DNA of 64,000 nucleotides from Vibrio lentus (GTDB lineage: Bacteria; Pseudomonadota; Gammaproteobacteria; Enterobacterales; Vibrionaceae), in assembly GCF_030409755.1 (NCBI RefSeq), contig NZ_JAUFQE010000002.1, positions 1 through 64,000 on the forward strand, written 5' to 3'. Below the pieces are notes generated by a model. That model did no database searches, was not told where the DNA came from, and saw nothing but the letters and a program-made list of their open reading frames with translations. Positions 1 to 13,675 of the stretch are shown here, one piece after another. Numbering within the stretch: position 1 is the stretch's first letter; each line of letters begins with the position of its first letter. The position numbers were made by a program, and so were the translations under genes.

Positions 1-275
1 AAGCTCTTTAACAATTTAAACCTATCAATCTGTGTGGGCACTCGTTGATGAATATCAAAACGTTATTGGTTCTTTTTCAAAAGAGCGTAGTAACAGTTAC
101 TTCGGTAACAAAATTGATTTCAATGAGCTGAGTGACCAATACGTTTAACTACTTGTAGTTATTCGGCACAGTCAATTCATTACTATTCTGTTGGAATGGT
201 AATAGCTTTAGAATTACATGTTTACTTCGGTAAATATTAGTTTTGAAGTCAGTATTCGTTGAGTCACAAAATCTT
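1..275 (+). promoter_or_regulatory. rRNA operon leader with boxA
   Basis: This is transcribed leader upstream of 16S rRNA with no gene. A boxA antitermination element (gctctttaaca) lies at 3-13. The stretch 18-50 is largely complementary to 1843-1874 downstream of 16S, so the two should form the RNase III processing stem. The rrn P1/P2 promoters are expected upstream of the window and are not seen. NusB-NusE and SuhB act at boxA in enterobacteria; that they do so here is inferred. Confidence 0.8.
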
Positions 276-1830
<1,555 letters not shown>

Positions 1831-1907
1831 TACGAAGATACCACGATGAGTGTCCACACAGATTGATTAGGTTTAGAAAAGTTAAGAGTAGAAATACTTT
1901 TCCAGAT

Positions 1908-1983
1908 GGGGCTATAGCTCAGCTGGGAGAGCGCCTCGCTGGCAGCGAGGAGGTCTGCGGTTCGATCCCGCATAGCTCCACCA
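1908..1983 (+). tRNA. tRNA-Ala (anticodon GGC)
   Basis: A 76-base cloverleaf in the 16S-23S spacer. The acceptor stem GGGGCTA (1908-1914) pairs with TAGCTCC (1973-1979), followed by discriminator A and encoded CCA. The anticodon stem CCTCG/CGAGG encloses the loop CTGGCAG, giving anticodon GGC. The T-loop TTCGATC is standard. The body closely resembles the spacer tRNA-Ala(TGC) of enterobacteria, but the anticodon arm differs. Confidence 0.95.
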
Positions 1984-2284
1984 TCTTTAAGTGTTTTTCT
2001 TTGAAAATATTTAAAAATGGTTCATTAGTTTGAATCAAGCTCTTTAACAATTTGGAAAGCTGACTGATTGATTTACTTACGAGTAATTCAATCAAATTTA
2101 AAAGTTCTCAATGTTTATCTTTATTGATAAACACAACAAACACATTCAAGTGTCTTGTATTCGAATCAAACGTTAGTTTGATTCACAATTGAGTCCGGCA
2201 AACAGTCATCAAGAATTAACCCTTCTTGATGACAACCAAAAACCTTGGTTAGTTGCCATACACTAAGACCCTTTCGGGTTGTAT
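1984..2284 (+). promoter_or_regulatory. 16S-23S spacer, second part, with boxA
   Basis: Spacer between tRNA-Ala and 23S with no gene. A second boxA (gctctttaacaattt) lies at 2039-2053. The bases at 2279-2291 (ttgtatggttaag) are complementary to 5169-5181, forming the base of the 23S processing stem. Confidence 0.8.
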
Positions 2285-5175
<2,891 letters not shown>

Positions 5176-5268
5176 ATACAACACCCAAGGGGTTTTGTGG
5201 ACTCAAAGAAATACCAAATACTTGAATGAGTTTGATGAGATATAACTTTTAAATCAGTTTTCCAGATT

Positions 5269-5311
5269 ATTTTGCCTTCAGTTTTTAAAAAACTGAAAGT
5301 AAAAGCAAAAT
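5269..5311 (+). other. AT-rich nested hairpin before 5S
   Basis: An inner stem ttcagttttt (5277-5286) pairs with aaaaactgaa (5288-5297). An outer stem attttgc (5269-5275) pairs with gcaaaat (5305-5311). The structure ends one base before 5S and probably marks a 5S maturation site (inference). Confidence 0.5.
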
Positions 5312-5312
5312 T

Positions 5313-5432
5313 TGCTTGGCGACCATAGCATTGTGGACCCACCTGATTCCATGCCGAACTCAGAAGTGAAACACAATAGCGCCGATGGTAGTGTGGGGTT
5401 TCCCCATGTGAGAGTAGGACATCGCCAGGCTT
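5313..5432 (+). rRNA. rrf: 5S ribosomal RNA
   Basis: Starts tgcttggcgacc and ends with the complementary gccaggc, forming helix I. The internal sequence (acccacctgattccatgccg, then gaactcagaagtgaaac) is typical of gammaproteobacterial 5S. The length is 120 bases. A nested AT-rich hairpin lies just upstream at 5269-5311. Confidence 0.95.
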
Positions 5433-5497
5433 TAAATTAAATCTTTAGGTTGACCAACCTGGAGATATGGACGCTCACTTAGTGAGTTGACCACTGC

Positions 5498-5574
5498 GGA
5501 GTGGTAGTTCAGTTGGTTAGAATACCGGCCTGTCACGCCGGGGGTCGCGGGTTCGAGTCCCGTCCACTCCGCCA
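5498..5574 (+). tRNA. tRNA-Asp (anticodon GTC)
   Basis: A 77-base cloverleaf distal to 5S. The acceptor GGAGTGG pairs with CCACTCC (5564-5570), then G and encoded CCA. The anticodon stem CCGGC/GCCGG encloses CTGTCAC, giving GTC. Confidence 0.96.
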
Positions 5575-5590
5575 CTTATTCAGAGTTTCA

Positions 5591-5600
5591 GCTCTTTAAA
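5591..5600 (+). promoter_or_regulatory. boxA-like element between tRNA genes
   Basis: gctctttaaa matches the first nine positions of the boxA copies at 3-13 and 2039-2053. It sits in the 35-base spacer between tRNA-Asp and tRNA-Trp. Its function is inferred only. Confidence 0.4.
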
Positions 5601-5609
5601 ACTGAAAAT

Positions 5610-5686
<77 letters not shown>

Positions 5687-5691
5687 TATTT

Positions 5692-5727
5692 AAGGCTCTA
5701 GTCAAAAGACTAGAGCCTTTTTGCTTT
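5692..5727 (+). terminator. rRNA operon terminator
   Basis: A 12-bp stem aaggctctagtc (5692-5703) and gactagagcctt (5708-5719) with an AAAA loop is followed by a T-rich tract. It begins five bases after the CCA of tRNA-Trp. Confidence 0.95.
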
Positions 5728-5834
5728 TTTCGATATAGATAAATGAACAACGAAGTTCTACTGCTACCAATTATCTCAACATCTCTAATCGTTAGTTCAG
5801 TTTAAAACAACCTATGTTGTTGCATTGATATATT

Positions 5835-5866
5835 AAGGCTTCAGTCGAAAGACTGGAGCCTTTTTA
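5835..5866 (+). terminator. second terminator, diverged copy
   Basis: Stem aaggcttcagtc (5835-5846) and gactggagcctt (5851-5862), loop GAAA, then tttta. It is nearly the same hairpin as the rRNA terminator 143 bases upstream, and the preceding atattaaggc resembles the sequence preceding the first. No gene lies between the two. Confidence 0.85.
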
Positions 5867-6142
5867 TTTTCTGCTCGCTTCTGCAATTTTATTTTTAAGA
5901 CGATGAATTAACGCTGTTAATCGTCAAGTGCAGTGGCTGACCGTTATACGAAATTCAAAAATCAGTGACGAGTTTGAGATCTTTACGTCTCTTCAGTTAG
6001 CCAATAGCAGTGATGAAAGTTGGTTGATAAGATGTGTTGTTTGTTATTTTCATTTAATGCCCCGAAAAACTTATTACTTATATGCCCCTATTCCTCAATG
6101 ACAGCTAGTATAAATACTAAAGACAAATCATTTAGGATCGTT

Positions 6143-6982
6143 ATGAGGTTACTTTGCGCTGCGGCTACTGGGTTATGTTCATTCGTAGCCATAGCAACGC
6201 CTTGGGAAAAGGCGAAGAGCCCGACAATCAACTCAACATCATCTATTGGCAGTTATGCTAATGGCTGTTTAGACGGTGCACAGGCTTTGCCTATTAACGG
6301 GGAGGGCTATCAAATTATTCGCCCTCAGCGAGAACGCTACTATGGCCATACCGAGGCCATTCAGTTTATTGAAAGGTTAGGTGTGACTGCGAGCGAAAAA
6401 CTCAATACCAATTTACTGGTTGGTGATATTTCTCTACCTCGAGGAGGACGCTTCTCATCTGGTCATTCAAGCCACCAGACTGGCTTGGATATTGATATAT
6501 GGTTAAGGCTCACTGATGAGAGACTTTCCGAAAATGAACTCGCTGTTCCTAAGCCAATAAGCGTTGTCGACCTTACTAATTACAAACTGCGTAAATCAAA
6601 TTGGAACGATGACCATTTTCAAGTTATTCGCTATGCAGCCAAAGATCAAAAAGTGGTACGTATTTTCGTCCATCCTGTTATTAAACAAACTCTTTGTGAC
6701 CAAGAAAGCTCTGATGCCAATGAGAGAGCATGGTTAGGAAAAATCAGACCTTGGTGGGGACATCATTCTCATTTTCATGTTCGTTTAAAATGTCCTAAAG
6801 GTAGTTCTAACTGCATCGCTCAAGCAAACCCGCCAAAAGGTGATGGTTGTGGAGATGAACTTGCCAGTTGGGCTCCGCAGACCATTCCAGTGCCTCCACC
6901 TAAAAAAGTAGCTAAAAGTAAGAAAAAAAAGAAAGTTAAAGTAATGCCGAGTCAGTGTTTAGCCTTGATATCCAATAAGTAA
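6143..6982 (+). CDS. mepA: penicillin-insensitive murein endopeptidase MepA
   Basis: A periplasmic LAS-family zinc peptidase that cleaves D-Ala-meso-diaminopimelate cross-links in peptidoglycan. The start at 6143 is preferred because it gives a clear signal peptide (MRLLCAAATGLCSFVAIA) and has AGGA at 6134-6137; the frame is open back to 6020. The product of 279 residues compares with 274 in E. coli. The zinc motif H-x6-D is seen in GHSSHQTGLDIDIW (about residues 107-118) and the second zinc histidine in HSHFHVRL (about 210). The C-terminus carries an unusual lysine run (KSKKKKKVKV). It stands alone: a terminator lies before it and a weak hairpin after it. Confidence 0.93.
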   Translation: MRLLCAAATGLCSFVAIATPWEKAKSPTINSTSSIGSYANGCLDGAQALPINGEGYQIIRPQRERYYGHTEAIQFIERLGVTASEKLNTNLLVGDISLPRGGRFSSGHSSHQTGLDIDIWLRLTDERLSENELAVPKPISVVDLTNYKLRKSNWNDDHFQVIRYAAKDQKVVRIFVHPVIKQTLCDQESSDANERAWLGKIRPWWGHHSHFHVRLKCPKGSSNCIAQANPPKGDGCGDELASWAPQTIPVPPPKKVAKSKKKKKVKVMPSQCLALISNK

Positions 6983-7002
6983 TCGCATCTATCGAGGTTA
7001 AT

Positions 7003-7024
7003 TACAGTGGTAATGCCACTGACT
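7003..7024 (+). terminator. weak hairpin after mepA
   Basis: cagtgg (7003-7008) pairs with ccactg (7014-7019), followed by acttt. The stem is short and the T-run poor, so this is a possible terminator only. Confidence 0.3.
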
Positions 7025-7256
7025 TTCTCGTCTCTGAAACTGGAGAAATGTCACACTTTTGTCTAGAGTTTATAAACACGTAATTAAGAACATCGTTTGA
7101 TATCAAAACAAACGAATAACGGCAATAGCAAAAACAACGATGAATTTGATAATGCTTAGTCAGGGATGGCGTGTTTTTGGGTGAAAGATGCGGCTTATGT
7201 GCAGTATATGAAAATCAAAGTCTGATACCCGTCTATAAAAATTCAAGGATAAGACA

Positions 7257-7565
7257 ATGACTATGATTTGCGCGAGGGAATTCTCTAAATGGTTAAGACA
7301 TAGATTCAATAGTGAGAAGACTGGTATTTCAATTTCTAGAGAAGATATAAACCAGCTAACCGGTCGACAACGGTTAGATCCTAGTTTTGTTAATGATGTT
7401 CATTATGAACTGATGCAGTATGGAATGGCGTTTGTCACCGATACCAGTCGGGAGAGTTTTTATTTGGTACCTGTATCCCAAACCAAAAATTGGCGAGAAC
7501 AACTTGAATACCAATTTGAGAAAGAGATGTTCTGCAACATATATCCCATTGAAAAATCTGGTTAA
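7257..7565 (+). CDS. small conserved-looking protein of unknown function
   Basis: A 102-residue soluble protein that I do not recognise. It has no signal peptide and no membrane segment. It is rich in charged and aromatic residues, with a middle part (SISREDINQLTGRQRLDP) that reads like a helix-turn-helix or winged-helix fragment, and a following YELMQYGMAFVTD that could be a wing. A good ribosome-binding site (aaggataag) lies four bases before the ATG, and a strong bidirectional terminator follows the stop at once. These signs support a real monocistronic gene. A small DNA-binding role is conceivable but unproven. Confidence 0.65.
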   Translation: MTMICAREFSKWLRHRFNSEKTGISISREDINQLTGRQRLDPSFVNDVHYELMQYGMAFVTDTSRESFYLVPVSQTKNWREQLEYQFEKEMFCNIYPIEKSG

Positions 7566-7606
7566 AAAAAAGGTTCAACTTGATGATTAAGTTGAACCTT
7601 TTATCT
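7564..7606. terminator. bidirectional terminator
   Basis: A 12-bp stem aaggttcaactt (7570-7581) and aagttgaacctt (7589-7600) is flanked by an A-run on the left and a T-rich tract on the right. It serves the small gene on + and yfhL on -. Confidence 0.9.
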
Positions 7607-7607
7607 T

Positions 7608-7862
<255 letters not shown>

Positions 7863-7882
7863 TTATCTTTCCAAAGTAACCG

Positions 7883-9301
7883 TTATTTACCTGAAGCGTT
7901 ACGTGTATCTTGCCCTGCGCTCAAGTTACGCATTAACAAACCAAATTCTAGATCCATATCAGTAGGTACAGGAATAAACACAAAGTGTCCGTTACCTTTC
8001 GCATCGTCTACTGCTTCAGATTTACGGTTTTCCATAACTTCTAGTTTGAAGACAACGTTACCTTTCGGTGTCATCATTTCTAGGCTGTCACCAACTAGGA
8101 ATTTGTTTTTCACTTCTACTTCAGCTAGGTCGCCACGGCGTTTACCTGTGAATTCACCAACAAACTGTTGAGTATCAGAGATAGAGTAACCGTATTCGTA
8201 GTTTTGGTATGAATCGTGAGTGTGACGACGTAGGAAGCCTTCAGTGTAGCCTCGGTGAGCTAGGCTCTCTAGCGTACCCATTAGACTCTCATCAAATGGC
8301 TTACCTGCAACAGCATCATCGATAGCTTTACGGTAAACCTGTGCTGTACGTGCACAGTAGTAGAAAGACTTAGTACGGCCTTCAATCTTCAATGAATGAA
8401 CACCCATCTTCGTTAGACGTTCAACGTGTTGGATTGCGCGAAGGTCTTTCGAGTTCATGATGTAAGTACCATGCTCATCTTCAAACGCCGCCATTTTCTC
8501 TTCAGGTTTGTGTGATTCAGAAAGTAAAACGACTTCATCAGTTGGCTTACCAAGGCCTAGTGTGTTGTCAGGGCGCTCGTCTTGAACTTCAATACCTTGA
8601 GTTTCTACTTCTTGAATAGCAACGCCTGTAGGGTTAGCTTCAACGATCTGACCGTTTTCGTCTTCTTTCGCAGCTTCTGTCTTGTATTCCCAACGACAAG
8701 CGTTAGTACAAGTACCTTGGTTTGGATCGCGTTTGTTCATGTAGCCAGAAAGTAGGCAACGACCAGAGTAAGCCATGCATAGAGCACCGTGAACAAAGAT
8801 TTCTAGCTCTGTTTCTGGGCAGTGTTCGCGAATCTCTTCGATTTCTTCAAGAGATAGCTCACGAGATAGGATCACACGCTCAACGCCTTGAGTTGACCAG
8901 AACTTCACGGTCGCCCAGTTTACTGCGTTTGCTTGAACTGAAAGATGGATCGGCATTTCAGGGAATGATTCACGTACCATCATGATAAGACCTGGGTCTG
9001 ACATGATAAGTGCGTCTGGGCCCATCTCAACAACGGGCTTAAGGTCGCGAATGAATGTTTTTAATTTAGAGTTGTGTGGCTGAATGTTACATACAACATA
9101 TAACTTTTTGCCTTGAGCATGAGCTTCATCGATACCGATTTGTAGGTTTTCGTGATTGAACTCGTTGTTACGAACACGAAGGCTGTAACGTGGCTGGCCT
9201 GCGTATACTGCATCTGCGCCATAGGCGAATGCGTAACGCATGTTTTTAAGGCTTCCTGCCGGTGATAATAGTTCAGGTACAAATGGTTTCTGTGTAGTCA
9301 T
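7883..9301 (-). CDS. trhP: tRNA 5-hydroxyuridine synthesis protein TrhP (YegQ, U32 family)
   Basis: TrhP makes 5-hydroxyuridine at the wobble position U34 of tRNAs, using prephenate as donor in E. coli. The N-terminus (PELLSPAGSLKNMRYAFAYGADAVYAG) and the block around HGALCMAYSGRC mark the U32 family. Four cysteines at about 175, 182, 198 and 202 are the expected Fe-S ligands. At 472 residues it is longer than E. coli YegQ (453). An acidic, low-complexity stretch at about residues 205-275 accounts for the difference. It lies upstream of yfhL in a likely two-gene operon. Annotators have often called this family collagenase-like peptidase. Confidence 0.92.
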   Translation of the reverse strand: MTTQKPFVPELLSPAGSLKNMRYAFAYGADAVYAGQPRYSLRVRNNEFNHENLQIGIDEAHAQGKKLYVVCNIQPHNSKLKTFIRDLKPVVEMGPDALIMSDPGLIMMVRESFPEMPIHLSVQANAVNWATVKFWSTQGVERVILSRELSLEEIEEIREHCPETELEIFVHGALCMAYSGRCLLSGYMNKRDPNQGTCTNACRWEYKTEAAKEDENGQIVEANPTGVAIQEVETQGIEVQDERPDNTLGLGKPTDEVVLLSESHKPEEKMAAFEDEHGTYIMNSKDLRAIQHVERLTKMGVHSLKIEGRTKSFYYCARTAQVYRKAIDDAVAGKPFDESLMGTLESLAHRGYTEGFLRRHTHDSYQNYEYGYSISDTQQFVGEFTGKRRGDLAEVEVKNKFLVGDSLEMMTPKGNVVFKLEVMENRKSEAVDDAKGNGHFVFIPVPTDMDLEFGLLMRNLSAGQDTRNASGK

Positions 9302-9455
9302 TGCTTCGTTCTCTAATCTGATCTCAAGTCAGGTTGATACCACCAAGTGATATCAAAGGGGCGCAAATTTTACGCTAAAATGAGTTTGGTTGATAGCCCT
9401 AAAGATAACAATGGTATTAAGAAGCGAGTTGATAGGTATTGATAAGCGGGAGTAG

Positions 9456-9493
9456 GAAAGAAAATAAGCTCAGGTATCGTCGATACCTGAGCA
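9456..9493 (-). terminator. rdgC terminator
   Basis: A near-perfect palindrome: gctcaggtatcg (9468-9479) pairs with cgatacctgagc (9481-9492). On the - strand it is followed by ttattttcttt. It lies 16 bases after the rdgC stop. Confidence 0.8.
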
Positions 9494-9507
9494 TCAAATC
9501 GGAATCA

Positions 9508-10422
9508 TTAAGCGTTAGGTTGAGTTAACCCACCTAATGATTCAAATAGGTTTGGTAGGAAAACACTGAACTCACCACAAAGTAGAGAGAAGTCTGCATC
9601 AAAACGTGCAGCTTGATCTTCACGAGGAATATCGTCGTTCTCATCTTTTAGTTCATCACTGAATTTCAGGCGCTTGATGCTGCCATCTTCAGCAAGGATG
9701 AACTCTATGCGATCTTGCCAGTTGATCAGAAGCTTAGTCACAACTTTGTTGGCTTCAATGTGGTTCTTAATCTCATCAGCTTCTAGTTCTTGTTTCTTAA
9801 CTCGAACAATACCACCGTCTTCTTGGATTGATTTAAGCTCTGCTTCATCGAGCATAGTGATACCTTGAGGCGTATCACCTGACTTAACCCATTCCGTTAA
9901 CGTTGTTTCAATCGCTTGCTCTGGAATAGCTGGCACTACTGGCAAGCTACCCATTGTTTTACGTAATAATGCCAATACGTCTTCAGCTTTTTTGTAGCTG
10001 CTAGCATCAACAACAATAAAGCCTTCTTTCGGCATGATCAGTGCGTAAGTGAAGTTACTGCGGCTGAAAGCACGAGGAAGAAGATCGATGATGATGTCTT
10101 CTTTTAGGCTGTCTTTCTCTTTCTTTTTCAGAGGAGTACCAGACTCCGCTTCAAGCGTTTCTACTTTTGCATTCAATGAATCTTTGATCACAGAAGCTGG
10201 AAGCATTTTCTCTTCTTTCTTTGCACAGATGAGAATGCGGTTTTCTGATACGTGCGTCATCATATCGCCGTGTCTACCCATCGCATTTACCCAACCAAAC
10301 TTCTGTTTGTCTTGGCTACCACAAGGGGTAAAACGGAACTCTTCAAGTTGTTTCTCTAGCTGATCTGCGTTGAAGTCTATATCACGATTAAAGCGATAGA
10401 CGAGGCAATTCTTAAACCACAT
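9508..10422 (-). CDS. rdgC: recombination-associated protein RdgC
   Basis: RdgC is a ring-shaped DNA-binding protein of the nucleoid that restrains RecA. The 304 residues match the family length (303 in E. coli). The N-terminus [14 protein letters not shown] and the block [16 protein letters not shown] are diagnostic. It is divergent from phoB, with 193 bases between them that include a Pho-box-like repeat nearer to phoB. A terminator follows. Confidence 0.95.
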   Translation of the reverse strand: MWFKNCLVYRFNRDIDFNADQLEKQLEEFRFTPCGSQDKQKFGWVNAMGRHGDMMTHVSENRILICAKKEEKMLPASVIKDSLNAKVETLEAESGTPLKKKEKDSLKEDIIIDLLPRAFSRSNFTYALIMPKEGFIVVDASSYKKAEDVLALLRKTMGSLPVVPAIPEQAIETTLTEWVKSGDTPQGITMLDEAELKSIQEDGGIVRVKKQELEADEIKNHIEANKVVTKLLINWQDRIEFILAEDGSIKRLKFSDELKDENDDIPREDQAARFDADFSLLCGEFSVFLPNLFESLGGLTQPNA

Positions 10423-10548
10423 AAATATTTCTCATACCTTTATCTGAAGACGCTCATCATAGGAGATTTCGATCCATTTGTCTTATACCTGCAATAAAAA
10501 TTAAAAGTGAAATGTTTGAGACAGTTATATGAAAATTTGTTTTCAAAG

Positions 10549-10566
10549 GTCACAAAAGTGTCATAA
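10549..10566 (+). promoter_or_regulatory. putative Pho box upstream of phoB
   Basis: gtcacaaaagtgtcataa holds two GTCA repeats at 10549 and 10560, exactly 11 bases apart, with an AT-rich link, as in the PhoB box. It is 50 bases before the phoB ATG, which suits autoactivation. Binding is inferred. Confidence 0.7.
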
Positions 10567-10615
10567 TTAAACCAGATAATGCAATGCGTTGATTAAATAC
10601 TAAGGCTATTCAATT

Positions 10616-11305
10616 ATGTCGAGAAGGATTCTGGTCGTTGAAGATGAAGCACCTATTCGTGAGATGTTGTGTTTTGTACTTGAGCAAAAAGGCTACCAAG
10701 CAGTAGAGGCTGAAGATTACGATACAGCGGTAAACAAGCTATGTGAACCTTTCCCAGATCTAGTATTACTAGATTGGATGCTACCTGGTGGTAGCGGGAT
10801 CAACTTTATCAAGCACATGAAGCGTGAAGAGTTAACTCGCAACATCCCAGTTGTGATGCTGACGGCTCGTGGTGAAGAAGAAGATAAGGTTCGAGGTTTA
10901 GAAGTTGGTGCTGACGACTACATTACCAAACCATTTTCGCCAAAAGAGTTGGTCGCTCGTCTGAAAGCAGTTATTCGCCGTGTAACACCAACGGCATTGG
11001 AAGATGTGATAGATGTTCAAGGGCTTAAATTAGACCCTGTATCTCACCGCGTTACCGCAAGCGAAGGTCCCGTTGATATGGGGCCAACCGAGTTCAAAAT
11101 GTTGCATTTCTTTATGACTCACCAAGAGCGAGTATACAGCCGAGAGCAACTGCTAAATAACGTTTGGGGTACTAACGTTTACGTTGAAGATCGTACGGTT
11201 GATGTTCATATTCGACGTTTACGCAAAGCACTTGAATCTGCTGGTCATGACAAATTAATTCAAACGGTGCGCGGCGCAGGCTACCGTTTTTCTACAAAGG
11301 CTTAA
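10616..11305 (+). CDS. phoB: phosphate regulon response regulator PhoB
   Basis: An OmpR/PhoB-class transcription factor of 229 residues. The receiver domain spans residues 1-120 with the phospho-acceptor Asp53 in [12 protein letters not shown] and the conserved Lys in [10 protein letters not shown]. The winged-helix domain fills residues 130-229 and ends with [11 protein letters not shown] and VRGAGYRF. When phosphate is scarce, PhoR phosphorylates it and it binds Pho boxes. One lies upstream of this gene. The next gene, phoR, starts 33 bases after the stop. Confidence 0.97.
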   Translation: MSRRILVVEDEAPIREMLCFVLEQKGYQAVEAEDYDTAVNKLCEPFPDLVLLDWMLPGGSGINFIKHMKREELTRNIPVVMLTARGEEEDKVRGLEVGADDYITKPFSPKELVARLKAVIRRVTPTALEDVIDVQGLKLDPVSHRVTASEGPVDMGPTEFKMLHFFMTHQERVYSREQLLNNVWGTNVYVEDRTVDVHIRRLRKALESAGHDKLIQTVRGAGYRFSTKA

Positions 11306-11338
11306 TGTGGCTTCACTGCCCAGTTTATGGAGTCCTGA

Positions 11339-12637
11339 ATGGTTGAGAAGTTAACCTGGAAGAAGCTAGCTTGGGAGCTGGCTTTTTTTTACGCACCTTG
11401 GATTATAGTCGGATGGATATTCGGTTATTTACCTTGGTTATTGCTGGCTGCAACAGTATTACAGTTAGCATGGCATCTACACTATCAAATGCGTTTGTCT
11501 GCTTGGTTGTGGGATGAAAAGCGGTTAACACCCCCTTCAGGTTCTGGAAACTGGGAGTCTCTGTTTAACGGTATCTATCGTATGCAGCAGAGACAGCGTC
11601 GTAAGCGCAAAGAATTGACCAACCTTATCCGCCGTTTCAGAAACGGTGCTGAATCCCTTCCCGATGCCGTTGTGGTGTTTCGCGGTGAAGGCAATATTGT
11701 TTGGTGTAACAAGCTTGCTCAGTATTTACTGGGTTTTCGCTGGCCAGACGATTCAGGTCAACCGATCTCTAACTTGATCCGCACGCCGGACTTTATCAAG
11801 TACCTTAATAAACAAGATTTCTCAGAGCCGTTAGAGATGCCTTCGCCACTTAATGTGGAGCGTATGCTTGAGCTTCGTATCGTACCGTATACCGAGGGCG
11901 AACACCTCATGGTAGTACGTGATGTTACTCAGCTAAAACAGCTAGAAGGCATGCGTCGTAACTTTTTCGCTAACGTTTCTCACGAGCTACGCACTCCAAT
12001 GACCGTACTTCAGGGCTATCTTGAAATGACGGAAGATCCAGACATGGTCGTTGGGCCTATGTGGCCTAAGGCTCATGGTGTTATGACTGAGCAATTGAAT
12101 CGCATGAACAGTTTGGTCAATCAGCTTCTTACTCTTTCTAAGATAGAAGCGGCGCCAATGCATGAATTGGATGAAGTGGTTAACGTTCCGGCGATGTTGG
12201 AAGTTCTTGAAAAAGAAGCTGCTAGTCTCAGTGGAGAGCGAGAACACAAGCTGGAATTTGATATTGATAAGAGCTTACGCGTATTAGCTGATGAAGATCA
12301 GTTAAGAAGTGCGATATCGAATCTGGTTTACAATGCAGTGAAATACACGCCGCCTGGTGCGACCGTAAAGGTTCGTTGGTACCAAACCAGTCAAGGCGCG
12401 TGTTTGGATGTGTCAGACACTGGAGACGGTATCGAACCACAACACTTGCATCGACTTACAGAGCGTTTCTATCGTGTTGATAAAGCACGCTCACGCGATA
12501 CTGGGGGCAGTGGCCTAGGGTTAGCGATTGTGAAACATGCGCTTAGTCATCATGATTCACATTTAGAAATTCAAAGTGAAGTGGGGGTTGGTAGCCGATT
12601 CTATTTCACGCTGCCTAGCCGATTGACAGTGTCATGA
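11339..12637 (+). CDS. phoR: phosphate sensor histidine kinase PhoR
   Basis: A membrane-bound kinase of 432 residues (431 in E. coli). Two closely spaced hydrophobic segments at about residues 11-45 anchor it, with no periplasmic sensor domain. A PAS domain spans about 95-190. The H-box [13 protein letters not shown] has His215. The ATPase domain has the N-box ([13 protein letters not shown]), DTGDGIEP and [12 protein letters not shown]. It senses phosphate through the Pst transporter and PhoU, whose genes lie a few kilobases on. Its stop overlaps the start of the pstS-like gene by four bases (ATGA), so translation is coupled. Confidence 0.97.
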   Translation: MVEKLTWKKLAWELAFFYAPWIIVGWIFGYLPWLLLAATVLQLAWHLHYQMRLSAWLWDEKRLTPPSGSGNWESLFNGIYRMQQRQRRKRKELTNLIRRFRNGAESLPDAVVVFRGEGNIVWCNKLAQYLLGFRWPDDSGQPISNLIRTPDFIKYLNKQDFSEPLEMPSPLNVERMLELRIVPYTEGEHLMVVRDVTQLKQLEGMRRNFFANVSHELRTPMTVLQGYLEMTEDPDMVVGPMWPKAHGVMTEQLNRMNSLVNQLLTLSKIEAAPMHELDEVVNVPAMLEVLEKEAASLSGEREHKLEFDIDKSLRVLADEDQLRSAISNLVYNAVKYTPPGATVKVRWYQTSQGACLDVSDTGDGIEPQHLHRLTERFYRVDKARSRDTGGSGLGLAIVKHALSHHDSHLEIQSEVGVGSRFYFTLPSRLTVS

Positions 12638-13611
12638 GTTCTTTAATACGCAGGATGCGTTTCCCCATCAGTTCATTATTAGCATTAGCGTTGGTTACCC
12701 CTGTTCATGCCGGGCAAGGTGCCGATTCTCTTCCAGATTATTCTAAGGTTCCGGGTATTTCTGGCAGCTTGTTGTCTGTCGGTTCCGATACCTTAGCGGG
12801 AATGACAACGTTATGGGTTGAAGAGTTTAAGTCTTACTACCCGAACGTGAATGCTCAAGTTCAGGCTTCTGGTTCATCCACTGCACCTCCTGCATTAACG
12901 GAAGGTACTGCTCACCTTGGGCCGATGAGTCGTCCAATGCGGCTACGAGAAGTGGAAGCGTTCGAAAGGGAGCATGGCTATAAGCCGACGGCGCTTCGAG
13001 TTGCTATCGATGCTATTGGTCTTTTTGTGCATCGTGATAATCCTATCGAGGGGCTTAATTTCCGCGAAATTGACAGCATATTTTCAGAGACATTGCGCTG
13101 TGGCGCGACTAAGCCGCTAAACAGTTGGCAAGATTTAGGTATCAGCCAGCCGTGGGCAAAACATAGATTCCAACTGTTCGGTCGTAATTCCGTTTCGGGA
13201 ACCTACGGCTACTTCAAACAAAACGCATTATGTAGTGGCGACTTCAAGAACCGAGTTAATGAACAGCCAGGATCTGCATCGGTTGTACAGTCGGTCGCTT
13301 CATCAATCAGCGGGATAGGGTACTCAGGTATTGGTTATCGAGTGGCTGGTGTTAAGTTAATTCCTATTGCTGAGCATGGCTCTGATTACGTAGAACCGAC
13401 CCGAGCGAATATCTTAAGCGGAGATTACCCTCTATCGCGTTTTCTCTATGTGTATGTGAATAAACACCCAGATAAACCGCTTTCTCCTGTAGAGAGAGAG
13501 TTCCTCACTTTTGTATTCTCGAAGCAAGGACAAGAACTGGTAGAGAAAGATGGCTATTTAGCGATACCGCCTGAGTTCGCAGAGCAAGAACTGGCAAAAG
13601 TCGGGCTATGA
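12634..13611 (+). CDS. pstS: phosphate ABC transporter substrate-binding protein (PstS family)
   Basis: A periplasmic phosphate-binding protein of 325 residues. The signal peptide is about residues 1-26 (ending TPVHA). Phosphate-contacting segments are recognisable: GSDTLAG near 40, [13 protein letters not shown] near 70 and [13 protein letters not shown] near 190. It overlaps phoR by four bases and is followed by a terminator, so it belongs to the phoBR transcript and not to pstCAB, which lies 3.9 kb downstream beyond ppx-ppk. Being PhoB-regulated through the phoB promoter is inferred. Confidence 0.93.
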   Translation: MSSLIRRMRFPISSLLALALVTPVHAGQGADSLPDYSKVPGISGSLLSVGSDTLAGMTTLWVEEFKSYYPNVNAQVQASGSSTAPPALTEGTAHLGPMSRPMRLREVEAFEREHGYKPTALRVAIDAIGLFVHRDNPIEGLNFREIDSIFSETLRCGATKPLNSWQDLGISQPWAKHRFQLFGRNSVSGTYGYFKQNALCSGDFKNRVNEQPGSASVVQSVASSISGIGYSGIGYRVAGVKLIPIAEHGSDYVEPTRANILSGDYPLSRFLYVYVNKHPDKPLSPVEREFLTFVFSKQGQELVEKDGYLAIPPEFAEQELAKVGL

Positions 13612-13632
13612 TTCAGATACAAAACATGTAGA

Positions 13633-13666
13633 AACAGCTTGCTAAGTCGCAGGCTGTTTTTGTTTT
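13633..13666 (+). terminator. phoB-phoR-pstS terminator
   Basis: aacagcttgc (13633-13642) pairs with gcaggctgtt (13649-13658), with one G-T pair, and is followed by ttttgtttt. Confidence 0.85.
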
Positions 13667-13675
13667 GACTGTTCG

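Larger units (their letters stand above)
5687..6142. other. intergenic region rrn-mepA
   Basis: It contains the rRNA terminator (5692-5727) and a second, diverged copy (5835-5866). The 107 bases between them hold no tRNA cloverleaf or convincing reading frame. The remainder up to mepA holds nothing else recognised apart from the presumed mepA promoter. Confidence 0.6.
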
